DNA from: Gordius sp. MW1
Taxonomy: Eukaryota > Nematomorpha > Gordioida > Gordea > Gordiidae
Length of the DNA: 64,000 nucleotides
Assembly: GCA_964036665.1 (NCBI GenBank)
Contig: OZ038533.1
Location: 18,906,575 to 18,970,574 of the forward strand
Direction of reading: 5' to 3'
Shown here: one piece after another, positions 1 through 13,000 of the stretch
Numbering within the stretch: position 1 is the stretch's first letter
Layout: each line of letters begins with the position of its first letter
Program-made: the position numbers and the translations under genes
Notes under the pieces: model-generated
Told to the model about the DNA's origin: nothing
Seen by the model: only the letters and a program-made list of their open reading frames with translations
The model's database searches: none

Positions 1-161
1 ATATGGTAAATTCTGTGTCAAATTTTCCTCCATTTTGAAGACAGCAACTGGTGTATTTCAACAACCATGTGATTTTGCGCTATAACATCATTAAAATGGC
101 GGAAAAAAGGTTACACATTTTGTCCGTTGATGAGCAGTCTATCTAGTCTATAGGTACACTA
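1..161. mobile_element. hAT-type MITE family E, right part only
   Basis: TGATGAGCAGTCTATCTAGT then CTATAG; the same end as at 13.9 kb. The left end lies outside the window. Confidence 0.6.
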
Positions 162-362
162 CCCTGCCCTTGAAACGTGATTATTAACACTACTTTTAAC
201 ACATCAACTAACTATTGAGTATATTTATTGAACGACCGATTACATATATAATGATTCGCAAATTTTGTTGGTGGACGATTGTGGGGAGTAGGGAACATTA
301 ACGCTGAGGGGGGGGGCCAAAGTTTGGTGGCAATTATTGCCTCTTTTAGTTGTCACCAGGAT

Positions 363-368
363 TTTATT
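363..368 (-). terminator. Candidate polyadenylation signal for the SLC4 gene
   Basis: AATAAA on the minus strand, the first such hexamer noticed downstream of the stop. A second lies at 224-229. Which is used cannot be told from sequence. Confidence 0.4.
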
Positions 369-897
369 GGCAATGTGAAGGTACACATAACGATCACAGA
401 ATAATAAGTCGTAATGAAACGAGCAAAAAGTAACGAAAATAAAACAAATTTTGTTCTTTAAATTGCGGTCACACCTTAAATTTTAAGACTAGGTATATTA
501 CTTATGTATGAGTACTATTTGAGCCATATTATGAACGGACATGATGTGAAAAGACGACGAAATGATAAAACATACCGAAGGAGCCATTTAAAAGGTAAAA
601 CATCGCTAAAATGTCGTAAATCGAATAAATTACAGTGAATGGCAACAAAAACAGGATAAAAATGCTTCATTTTAATTAAAATATTATTGTGGGCTCTCAG
701 AGTCCGTTTCAACACTTAAAAACTCCAACCTATAAATTAATAAATTACACACGAAGCAGCGTCTGTTTTAAAAATTGACGACAAGATTTATGATTTAAGA
801 GAGCGATTAAATCGGACTACAAATTATGTGTGTGCATGAAAATAAAAACTCGAACGTAACGAAAAAATTAAGAAGGGACTGCCTAAAAGGCTAAATA

Positions 898-1065
898 TCA
901 TCTCTTGATATCGACTAGAGGTACTAGTTCGTCCATGTTATGTTGCCCGTTCAATGATAAATCATCAGTGACATCCTTGTTTGCATCTTTGTGCTTAATG
1001 GCAAAAACCTTTGTTTTGCCAGCGTTTTCAGCGTTGTCCGCGTTTATCAAAGATAGCGTGGCCGG
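898..1065 (-). CDS. Ndae1: SLC4 exon 24 (terminal exon, stop)
   Basis: Acceptor GTTTTTAG, then 55 codons and TGA at 898-900. It encodes [20 protein letters not shown] ... [17 protein letters not shown]. It lacks the ETSL-type PDZ ligand of SLC4A7/10. A minus-strand AATAAA at 363-368 would give a 3' UTR of roughly 530 nt. Confidence 0.82.
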   Translation of the reverse strand, partial: PATLSLINADNAENAGKTKVFAIKHKDANKDVTDDLSLNGQHNMDELVPLVDIKR

Positions 1066-4000
1066 CTAAAAACACAAAATATAACTGTAAAGCATGCATC
1101 ACTCAACATTATGAGAAAATCTCTTATTCAAATATCGCGGGTAAAGTTAAAACTAACTTTAATTTAGTATAAATCCCAACTCATAAGGTTATTTGTTAAA
1201 GTAACCGATGTGAGGTTAAGCTTAAAAACGAAAACATAAACATTCCTAATTATATTTTGGTTTTCAAATTTACAAATTTAAATTACGTTCTATTTTTATA
1301 GGTTCTAGGGCATCCTTGCAAGTCTGTAATATTAAAATATACAAAAAACTTACGTCACTTTTATTTTTATTGCGACTTTTGTGATTATTGTAATTCGTGG
1401 AATAATTTTCTTCGTCCTCATCGGAACCTATCTTGATGGAAAATTTTTCGGGGTGTTTTGAGGCGTTGTTATGCAAGCGATTTTGTGATGATAAAGAATA
1501 ACACGATGAAGACGATGATATTTGTTGTTGTTGGTTTTGCTGATTAACGCCCGGCTCAAGACTGAGCAGTGCGATGTTGTGAGCCTGTTCTTCTTCGAGT
1601 TTAGGCAAAACACTGTATAAAAAAGAGTGTAGAAGTAGAGTAGTGATAATTATTATGTCGTAACTTAATTTTATGAATTTTTTAGCAATTCAATATTATT
1701 TTGACCATTTTTAATGCTTGAATAGACTCTCGAATGTAAGATTAAAACAAATGAGCCTATTCAGCAATTGCTAGTCTTTTGAAAGTGTGTCAGAAAATCT
1801 TTAATCTCCCTTTACCTTCCCTTAACTATTTGCTTTACGTCTATATCTTTTGGCCCAAAGCAAAGATCAAATCACTCAATCGTATGAAGTAGTGTCGTAA
1901 AATCGGTTGGGTTCTGTTTGGTCAACTTTTAATTTAACTAAGATGAACGGTCGACTCTGATCTGTTTTTCAAATTTCGACAGCCCAGTGGTCGACCAAGA
2001 AAAAATGAACACAAAATCTTTGCTCTATATATGTTTAGTCGACTAAAACCAAATGCCGACCAAACAGAACCCAGCCTTTTTTACCACAATACGAGGGAAA
2101 TAACGCGATTTACTTATTGGGACCAGCTCTATTAAAATCGGCTTGCTTAGACCCAAGCTGCCCGCCAGCCCCATTTATAGTTATCAATGGGGCACTCGCG
2201 CCGGCCGCGTTCCGACTTAACGGCATTTTGAATGGATCGCTCGGCTCAAACACCTCAGCATTATTATTGGTATCATGATGGGCAGCAGCACTACTGCTAT
2301 GTTTCTTCTTTCTATGATGGTGGTGATGGTGGTTTCCTTGGCCCGAACCATAATTATTCCCAATTCCACCGGCGGTACCCGAAGGTGTAAAGTTAGCAGC
2401 CGAGGCGGAGTGTATAAATTTTTCTTTTGCCACCGATTTCCAAACGTTAGTGCGTTCCACTTCCCGCGTTATATTCATCGCGTCTAGTGCAGTCGTAGTT
2501 GCCGTTCTAATTATTACGGGCTCAGGTTTGAGCACGCTTTCGCCGGCCGGGCCCGAGGCTAAGCCTTCGACGGCTGGCTTGAGAAATAACATATCGGGTC
2601 CTGCTCCGCCCGGGGAGACCGGGGTAGTGGTGGTATTCGAGGTGAGATGAGGCTAGAAATTTATGCACATCGAAAATATAGCGTTGTCTTCGAAAACTAA
2701 CTAGGAGAGTGAATAATGCAACAAAGCAAAGTTTAGGCAACGATAAGGCGGCGCGAGTATATAACATGATACAAAACTTAGACAAGTTGCCCAAAGAAAT
2801 TGATTAATAAAGGTAATCAGTCTCGGGCACAAAAACAATGATGGAATTTGGGCTCGGACGAGGTCGAAAAAAGTAGAGCCAATCAGCGGTCATTAGCTAG
2901 TGTATTTGCGAAAGCAAACAAAAGTCTTTTACAGAAACATAAGACCACAGCCATTAAAAACCCGTATAAGCTTCCACGGCAATATTCAAAAATTACAAGA
3001 TGGATAGGACGGACAGGACAACCAAAAGCGAGCCCATATATTGCATAGCAATTAATTTGTCGATTGTACCCTAATACAAACTAAGTAAAGGTGTTACCCG
3101 TTTGTTTCAGTGCATTTTTGTGAGAAAAATGCTTCGCTTTACCCTTACTTAAGTTAAATGGGATATCCGAATTACATTACTATTCCATATGGGCCGCTTA
3201 ATCTGCTAGCAGTTTGTGTGCTAAAATGGTTTTACTTAGCTTTAGTATTACGGCCTTTAATTATGCCTCTTATTTTACCAACCGGTAATAGTTCATTAAA
3301 AAAGACAACTCAAAGAGGAACCCAATGTAATGAATACCCCATAAATAAAGGGTTTTTGACTTGACAATTATAAATTTTTCACAAAGGCTATAAAGTGAAT
3401 AACATAAAATTAATATCTCGCCGACTAGATTCAATATTTCTTACCCGATTAGATTTAGACAGTAGCGGAGATGAAAAAACGCTCCCGTTTCCCTTGTAAT
3501 TATTAGTTTCGTCTCTGTTGATTTCTGGGCTAGGAACACCGCCCACACCTACTTCGACATCCCCGTCCAAGCCCTTCCTACTTTTGAAATCTATACTTTT
3601 ACGCTTCTTCTCCGATTCCGGCATCACGTCATCCAGTACTTGTAGTTCTCGATAAGTGAAAAATTTTTCCATCAACTTTCTAATACCCACCAGAGCCGCA
3701 ACCTTTAAATAAATGTACGGGCGAAATTAGATTTAATCAAACTCTGTCCAATTTTGCGTAATAAAACAGCAAAGCAAGTAAAAGAAATAAGAAAGCGATT
3801 AGACCTAAAGACATTTCCTTTTAATAAGTATGTATACAAATATGCAATTTCAAGACCGCCCGATGTCTTTTTAATATAGATATTTTTTAAAGATTTTTTT
3901 ACAAATCAATATCTCAACCTTGAAATATAAAGGTAACATAACAAAATAATATGTAAACCTGTCACTTTTGACGTCAAATCCCGATAAAAACAAAGGCACT

Positions 4001-7000
4001 TATTACATTTCTCAACATTTTAAGTTAACACCCTCATAAAAACCGATTCCCATAAAATTTAACCTAATAAAATCTTTTTCAAAGCCAGTTGTATGTATGT
4101 ATTTATTTATTATTTATTTAAATAAAAATAACCATGATGGGAAAGGAGATTGAAATCTTTTTATTCGATTTTATCACCCACAACGCGACGAGTGACAGAA
4201 ATTGTATAGCCGTAAAAATGTGGACTCTGTACGTTTTGACAGATCTTAGGAACATGTAATCCGGTTGGTATTTTTGAGGCATAAACAGGATGAGTATGCG
4301 TTGAATAAACTATAGCAAAATACGAGTTACAAAATAATATACAAATTTTCAAAAAATATTTAAATAGTTATTTTGTAAGGCCAAAAGTAAAACTACTTAC
4401 TTGTACACCTTTGAGAGAAGATATTCCCATGTACAAAAATATGCCGTAGAGGACCGGCATAGGTATGAGCTGAAAGAGTTACAAATTAATGATATAACAT
4501 ATGGGCAAGTGTGCAAATGTGTAATTAAAAAAACAATGGCTGACTATAATGTAAAGAGATTTAAACTTCGACTTCTCTTAAGACCTTTTTTTACGAAATA
4601 AAATTAATTTTGCCATATTTCAAGCATAAGAATTCAATCAAATCAATGTTTGAAGACAATCTTCAAAGAAATCTTTTTTAATCGTTAACTAAGATAGCGG
4701 CTTAATGTTAAGGCCAAAAAAATAACACTCACACATGTAATTATTTTAAATGGATTTGTAATAGTTTTACAATCACAACAAAGATCCCCTGTCTTCAGCC
4801 CAGGCTCTGAAAATTTCATAATACTTTGAAATTAACAACACTATAATTTTTTCCAAATATTTATAATTCTTAAATCTTTTAAGGATGTATTCCTTTCATC
4901 TTCACAAAATATGTATTTTACAAATGTGTTGCAGATTCCATAAGCTTACTTGAAGCACCGAAGTCATGGTTACCGATAAACCGATAAAAGTAAATACCAG
5001 CAGGCCCGTCACTCGTTGCTCCCTACAATTGTAATGTAAATACTGGTATACATAAACTCAGGTCTGTTTTTCAAATTTCGACTAAAAAACAGACCATGGG
5101 CTTTGTTTGGTGAACCCGATGGTTTAGTCGACTAAACATAAACAGATAAGAGGTTTTTTGGTGTCTGTTTTTCTTAGTCGACTTCTGGGTTTAGTCAAAA
5201 TTTGAAAAACAGACCAGAAGCGAACGTTAGTCTTAATTGAACCAAAGGTCGACCAAACACGACCCAGCCGTCTTTACAACACTGGTGTGGCATGATTTAA
5301 ACTCACGTAATGCCCAAAAATTTTGGCCTTTCGCCAGGGGCCGAACATTCGGTTTCTTTTCGCAAACTGTTGACGTGCGTTATGGAAAGGACGGTAGCGG
5401 CCACAAACCAAGGCAGGCCCATCAAGGAGCACAACACAACCAGGATGGACAGGACTAACAAATCCAAATGGTATCCGCAACCTTTCTAAAATGCGAAGGT
5501 AAAATAAGGATATAGAATAATTTTACGCAATACAAGGCATGCGTAAACTACATTTTGCGTCGCGAATAAACTTTAAAATTTAATTTGATGCTTTTCTTCT
5601 TCTTATTTATCAGTTATTTGTTCCCACATTCATGGGGTTTGTATTGATAAGTTTCTTCCATCTTAACCGGGTGAGTGCCATGTCTTGAAGTAATCTCTTT
5701 AATTTTCATAAATTTAATTTGATGCACTGTTAAAGTTTCATTTAAACAAAGTATTGAATGTTGCTCAACATTTATAAAGTTCTAACCCAATCGGTATATA
5801 ACAAAACTAAAAACGTCGCAACATTCAAAAATATAGGCTTTAACAATATCAAACACTTAATCACAAGCACAGCTACAATCTCTTTCTCTAACTCGTTTTA
5901 CTAAATAATGTTAAATAGCTAGTTATATCTAAACTCATAAAATCTAAGTTATGTCTTAATTAATGCTAAATTAGAATACCCGTAAAAGATTTTCTTTTCG
6001 ATTTATGATGACGGCCGTTATTTGTTGATCTAGAAATATGAGTATCGTAGCAAGGAGAGCTGGGAAAAAGGTTGCGAGAGCTGTCCACCACGGATTACCT
6101 CCTATAGGATTTACCATCCAACCCTTCCTAGTATGGGACGTTGGCTACTCAAATTACAAATCATATGTGTAATTCTCAAAATTATTCTAAAATATGTAAT
6201 TATATTTGGTTTTAGGGAAAACGTGGATGAAAAGTAAAACTTATACTGAATACATAGCATACAGTAAAATCTATGGCTATTAACATGGGCGTAGCCAAGG
6301 GCGGTTGCCCACCCCCCTCTAAATCCAGAAATTTATTAAAATTAGGGCTTAAAGTTCGATAAATGATCATTTTACCCCTCCCTAAATCATTATTGCCCCC
6401 CCCCCTTCTAATTCCAATGCCGGCTACGCCCATGGCTATTAAGATTTAGAGCAATCGTTGGCTGTGTAATTTTTGAGAATAAATATAAAAAAGTCTTAAC
6501 TAATTTACTGACATTGTGGTACTTTCAATTACTACAACAAAAAAACTTTTCTTACTAAAAGAGGTATCCATAACATAACTGAGATTTTACATAAACATAA
6601 ATCCTAAAATATAAAAAATTTAACCTATAAAATTACCCTAAAATCGCTTGGCACATGGAGTTTAGGAGTGGCCAAACCATAGTAATAATCAACACCTAGC
6701 ATGATGAGCACGGCGAATAACACCGAGAAATCACTGATCGTTGTCCGAATCTGTATGCAAAAATGTAAAAGCGCATTTTAATTTGTCTTTAGTTAGGAAA
6801 ATTAGTATCATTGTGGTAGCCCTTTACAAACAACACCTTTTAAGCGCTGTTCTAATAATATCTTGGTTCCATAGGCGTAGCCAAGGGGGGCAGGGAGGGG
6901 CGACTGCCCCCTCTAAATCCAAAAATATCGATGAAATTTATTAAAATTATGGCAAAAATTTCAAAAAATGATCATTTTCCCCCTCCCTAAATCATTAACG

Positions 7001-10000
7001 CCCCCCCCCCCCTAAAACCCCAATGCTGTCTACGCTCATGCTTGGTTCTCAAAAAACCCGACTATTTTACACCAGACTCACGATAAAAAACAAGCAAATG
7101 GTATAAACTCTGAGCAAAATTAATCTCGATAAATTCGTACCAGTATGGGAAAATATCGAGTGTTTCTGAAGGATTTGAAGATGAGAGCCAACATGAAAGT
7201 TCCTAGGAAAAGGACTACCGAAAGGAAAAAAACGTCCGATACGTAGGGCAAACCCATAGAACTCAGGACGGGCAAAGGGCGTTCAAAACCCAAGGAAGAA
7301 GCCCCAGAGCCGGGCCCGGACAATTTACCGACCGTAGAATTTATGAGTTTCAAGGAGGGGAGTGGTTTATGTCGAAGGACGGGAAAATCTTCGGCTATGT
7401 GGTATAAATTTTTGAAAGCGTGATACACGAAAATCAAGCTTATGAGGGATGCGAAGAGCTCTTCGGTAAATCGCGTTACGTATTTAACTAGCACACTAGC
7501 GTCGGTTACCACCATGACTAATAGAATGCCGGCAGTCCATAAGCCTATGCAACATCGGAAGGAAAGGTATGAGAGCCCGTGATCCCTGTTAAATAATTTA
7601 ATATTTTTTTATAATGTATGAAAAACGCCATATATAATAGTGCTGTAAAAGGGGCTGGGTTTTGTTTGGTCGACCTTTGGTTTTAGCCGACTAAACGTAC
7701 GCGTTTTAAACGTGTATGTGGAATTTTTGGAACATGCTCTAAGCGTAAGTTTAGTCGGCTAAAGCAAAAATCGACCAAATAAAATCCAACCTTTTTTAGA
7801 ACACTAATATATAAGTCCTAATATTGTTAGAGTTAAAAATGCAAAATATTAGATATGGGGGGTGGGGGGGGGAGTCAACCTTTTATTATCTTATAATTAT
7901 TAAGAGAGTTTCCGATATCAAAAAATGTAACACACTCTTCTTTAAGCTCCCCAGTTGTTAATCAAGAAAGATTTCGTAGCATTTAAAAATTTGTTACGGA
8001 CGATAAAAAATTATCGAGTAAATTCCAAAAATAACTTAATACTTCTCATTTAGATTACTATTTATTTTCTGTGCTATTGTGAGATTGGATATCAAGTGTG
8101 GGAGCCTAAATAATAATCGAGAAGGGTTGGGTTCGCACATCATAAAGATTTCCAACTAAAAACATTATTCTCTTAAAGTAGCGCTACATTCAATCCACAA
8201 TTTTCGGGCGATCTTAACGGCTTTGTTTCAATGATAAATGATAATAAAATGGCTATGATTTTTTGGCAAGGTTGACAATCAACACGTTACGGAGAGATGA
8301 AAAGAGTGGAATGGCTTAAAAGGGTAGAACCTAATTTAAAACATACTTAAATTATCTACAAAATTTCCTTTAAATAATTCCTACGAACCTGCAAAATGTA
8401 AAAACGATCGACTCAAAGACCAGTATCGGCCCCGTGCTTCCCATAATTATTAGGGGCTGGCCGGAAAATAAGGCCCAAGTAAGTCCGCACAAAGCACCAG
8501 ACAGGAGACTCTCGATCGTAGCCTAAAAGTTTCATTCAAATTTAATTTATCTAAAATCTGCTAAATAATTTCTACAAAATTATCATTTCTTAAACAGTTT
8601 CAAATACTAAACTGTTAAAATAGCAAAGGCTATGGTAAAATTTACAATCTTTACGTGAAATTCCTAAATTGCAATTTAGGGAGTCAATCTAATTCTTATT
8701 CATTAAATTATATCAATAAAGCTAGCTTTCAACTACAGTTAAATATTTTAAAAAATCTTCAATATGATTCAATTTCTCATAATCTAAATTAATAAAAAAT
8801 ATAAAATTACCAAATTATGACCGGTGGCGTCCCCTAGCAAACCTCCGAAGGTTACAATCGGAGCCAGGCAAGCGAAGTAGAGAAAAAAGAAGGAGGCCAA
8901 ACATTTTAAATTAAGCGCATCCGTAAGATCGCTCCAAAAATACCAGGGCCATTTCCTTTTAACGTCGTCAATCAAGCCACCACAAAAGCTACCAAATTCG
9001 GAAATGCAATATTTAAAAGTAAAAAAAAAATATTTTTTTTGTTATAAAATTAAAGTATAATAAGGTGTTTTAAAATGGAATAAAATAAATCCACATGTTT
9101 TACCGTCCGGTCCTGACTAAATTATCAGAGTGACTTTCGGGTAGGATAGCTTCGCTCCCGTTTCTGTCCGATTTTTTGGTTATACGATTATGCTACGATT
9201 AAATAATATGAAATGTCGTGAATATTTGACAAAACAGAACATTTCCCAAACGCAGTTAATAGGTCTTAAACTTGATAAAAAGTAAATTAAACACAACCCC
9301 AAAGAATTTTTCAATATTTAGCAGAAAATCACCATGAAAATTGTAAAATCCAACACAATTTCGACCCATAGCTCTATGCCTTTCCATTAATTCAATAGAT
9401 TCGGAAATAAATCTTTATACAAAAAAATGTCGGTTTAATCAAATTAAACGATGATATTATATTAATGTAATCATTGGAGGCACATAATAGAGGAGTAACT
9501 TACAAGATTATAGTGTTCTAAAAAAGACTGCGTTTTGTTTGGTCGACCTTTGGTTAGTAGATTAAACATAAACCGACCAATGGCTTTTTGGTCAGTTTTC
9601 TAAGTCGACCACTGGGCTTAGTCGAAATTTGAAAAATAGACCAGAGCCGAACGTTAGTCTTAGTTGAACCAAAAGTCGACCCAACTAAACCCGGTCTTTT
9701 TACAACACTACTAGATTATAGAGAATTCATCAAATTTGGGGTCAATCTGACCCCAAGCTGCCCTACAAAATCAAGTGTTTTATATATGTATAGAGTAAAT
9801 TTTGAACAAACTTGCGATGGCACATTTAATGGAGGTTGTATACGGATAGTGGGGTCCCATTCCCCTGGTGGCAATACGATGACTTGATCCAAAAACTCGT
9901 CCACCCCCGCCAAGATATCCTGGATATTTTTGCTTTTGTAAGCGACATCGTGAAAAACCTAAAAAAAAATTAAAAAAAATTTTTACTCGGGTTTTTAATA

Positions 10001-13000
10001 TATTACATATTTTTGATTAGTTAATCACAGTTATTGGTAAGAATTGACGTTGCTTTTAGTTTAAAATTCCAAAGCTACTATAATAATATCGGAGACTGGG
10101 GCTAATAGTAATAGTCCGGGGATTGTATTGTAAGAATAGTTTTAAAAGCATTAATCGAAAATTTACACCATGTACGAGTATTTTGTCATAACTTAAAATT
10201 TGTAAATTTATAAAAAATTAACGGATTGTTTAAGCCGGTTAGCCTTTTGCTTTTTTGGACTAATTTTTTTCTTAAATTAAATTATAAACGACCTTAAAAT
10301 TATATTAGGACCAAAAAAAATTAAAAAAAATAATCAATTTTTACATATATTGGTTATATGGTTACTATAACCCCGTTATCCCGTACTAAGCAAACCTATA
10401 AATACTAATTAATTTCACAAATAATTAATATATCATATTTCTAAGCACAAATTTTTGCATAAAAGTACCTCGTCGGACATGAGAGTGGCAAGACATCTTC
10501 CAATTTCATGATACCTATCTAAATGACCCAAAGGACCAAGCAACAGAAAGATGAATCTAAACCACAAATAAAAACAATTCGTATCAATTTTTAACCAACA
10601 TGCTAAATATAATTCAAAAACTACATTTCTTAATTATTTCAATAAGCGTATATATAATAAAGAAATTTTTGATGGTTAGAATTCCAAAAATAATAAGTCA
10701 ATTCTAAAATCGGGTTAAAAACTAATAGGCCTTACAATAAAATCTAAGGTTTAAATTAAAAATGAAAAAAACTTGAGAACCCATTTGAACCCAATATTTA
10801 TTTTAAATTATGTTGTAAGGACTGTTCGTTAAGACTTTACATATCAAACGTCAAATCTTCTTAAAACATCATAGTAAATTTCTCATTAAATTCGAACTGA
10901 AACGATTAAAACTCGGGCCTTTGGCCCTCGTGGTAAGGGGGAGAAGGGAAGGGAAGAGGGGAAGGAAAGGGGGGACGACTCATCTGTACTTCGTATAAAT
11001 GTATCATATTTGCTATGCAATTTATGGGCGAGAAAGGTGGGAAGGGGCGAGAATGCCTATAGGGGGGTATTAAATGCCTAATGATTAATTAATTATTTAT
11101 AAAAATTTTCCATTTATAGGCAAAATGTAATATAGGCAAAATGTAATATAGGCAAGGGTTAGGGTTAGATTTAGGTTTGCATCTAGTTGCGTATTACATT
11201 AGTTTTTATGGCCTTTAGTGATTATGGGTCTAACAAACATTATATTATAAAACATCACAATGTTAAGAATTTGCAGAGTTGGGAGAAATTTTTTGTTGAA
11301 TTTGAACAATTTTTAATTAAAAAAATCAAAAATTTGGCCAATGGTCATTTTTTCTCTATTGGTCAGTACCAACAGATACTATATAAGTCAATGATAGCCA
11401 AAAAACGGAAAAAAAAATTTTGATGCTCACTTTGGCCAATGGTCATTTTTTTCCATTGGTCAGCAGCCAGCACACGGTAAAAGTGGATATAAATTCATAA
11501 GAGTAAAAAAAAACGAAAAAAAAATTTTCGAATCACATTTTGGCCAATGGTCATTTTTTTCCATTGGTCAGCAGCCAGGACACGGTAAAAGTGGATATAA
11601 ATTCATAATAGTCAAAAAAAACGAAAAAAAAGTTTTCGAATCACATTTTGGCCAATGGTCATTTTATTCCATTGGTCAGCAGCCAGCGGACGGCCAAAAA
11701 GTCATAATAGCAATGGTAGGAACAGGAACAATCATAATAGTCAAAAAAAACGAAAAAAATAATTTCGATTCACATTTTGGCCAATGGTCATTTTTTCCAT
11801 CGGTCAGGAGCCAGCGGACGGCCAAAAAGTCATAATAGCAATGGTAGTAACAGGAACAATCATAATAGTCAAAAAAAAACGAAAAAATAAACTCGGATTC
11901 ACATTTTGGCCAATGGTCATTTTTTTCATTGGTCAGCAGCCAACGGACGGCCAAAAAGTCTTATTATCAATGATAGTAACAAGAACAATCATAAGAGTCA
12001 AAAAAACTCCGGGATTCTAACCCAAAAACTAGTTAAATTGCATAGCAATTAAAAGTAAACAACTTTTATTTATGTTTATTATATAACATTGGTCAGCAGC
12101 CAGCGGACGGCCAAAAAGTCATAATAGCAATGGTAGAAACAGGAACATTCATAATAGTCAAAAAAAACGAAAAAAACAATTTCGATTCACATTTTGGCCA
12201 ATGGTCATTTTTTTCATTGGTCAGCAGCCAGCGGACGGCCAAAAATTATTATTATCAATGATAGTAACAAGAACAATCATAAGAGTCAAAAAAACTCCGG
12301 GATTCTAACCCCAAAACTAGTTAAATTGCATAGCAATTAAAAAGTAAACAACTTTTAGTTATGTTTATTATATAACTAGTTAAATTGCATAGCATTAAAA
12401 GTAAACAACTTTTATCTATGTTTATTATATAATAGATAATTTAACAAATCTTATATATAACACACCGAGGGAGATAGAGATGAGGGGTGGGGCACCTCTT
12501 TCTCATGCATTAATTTAAAAAAGCGATAACCTAATATACCCAATGCAAATAGATAGGGAGGGTGACGGACGGACGGACGGACACCAAAAAACGAGCCCAT
12601 AAATTGCATAGCAATTAATAAAATAAAGTAAAGTCTAATAAATAAATTTACAGCGCATATTTGTGTCCAGTCCCATAACTGGGCCAGGCCTATTTTTTTT
12701 ATATTTCCAACGGCCTGATCCACAAAGCTGATGTTGTAAAAACGGCTAAGTTTTGATTGGTTGACGGTTTTTACGTCTGTTTTTCTTAGTCGACTACCGG
12801 AGTCGACCGTTAGTATTAGTAGAACCAAAGGTCGCCCAAACAAAACCCAGCCATTTTTACAACACTATATCGAGCGGGCAGATCTCTGTTATAAAAAATT
12901 CTCTCATTTAACAAGCTTGTTTGTCGAATATATAAGGTCACATATATTCATAAAATATCCATCGAAAAGTATTATTACAAAAAAGAAAATTTCAGGGACA

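Noticed and set aside
2275-2487. Plus-strand frame opposite SLC4 exon 22
   Set aside because: It is antisense to a phase-verified exon and reflects that exon's composition.
11330-12010. Regularly spaced repeats resembling a CRISPR array
   Set aside because: Units are 110-130 bp with diverged copies, lie in an animal gene intron and recur at dispersed sites as part of a transposon.
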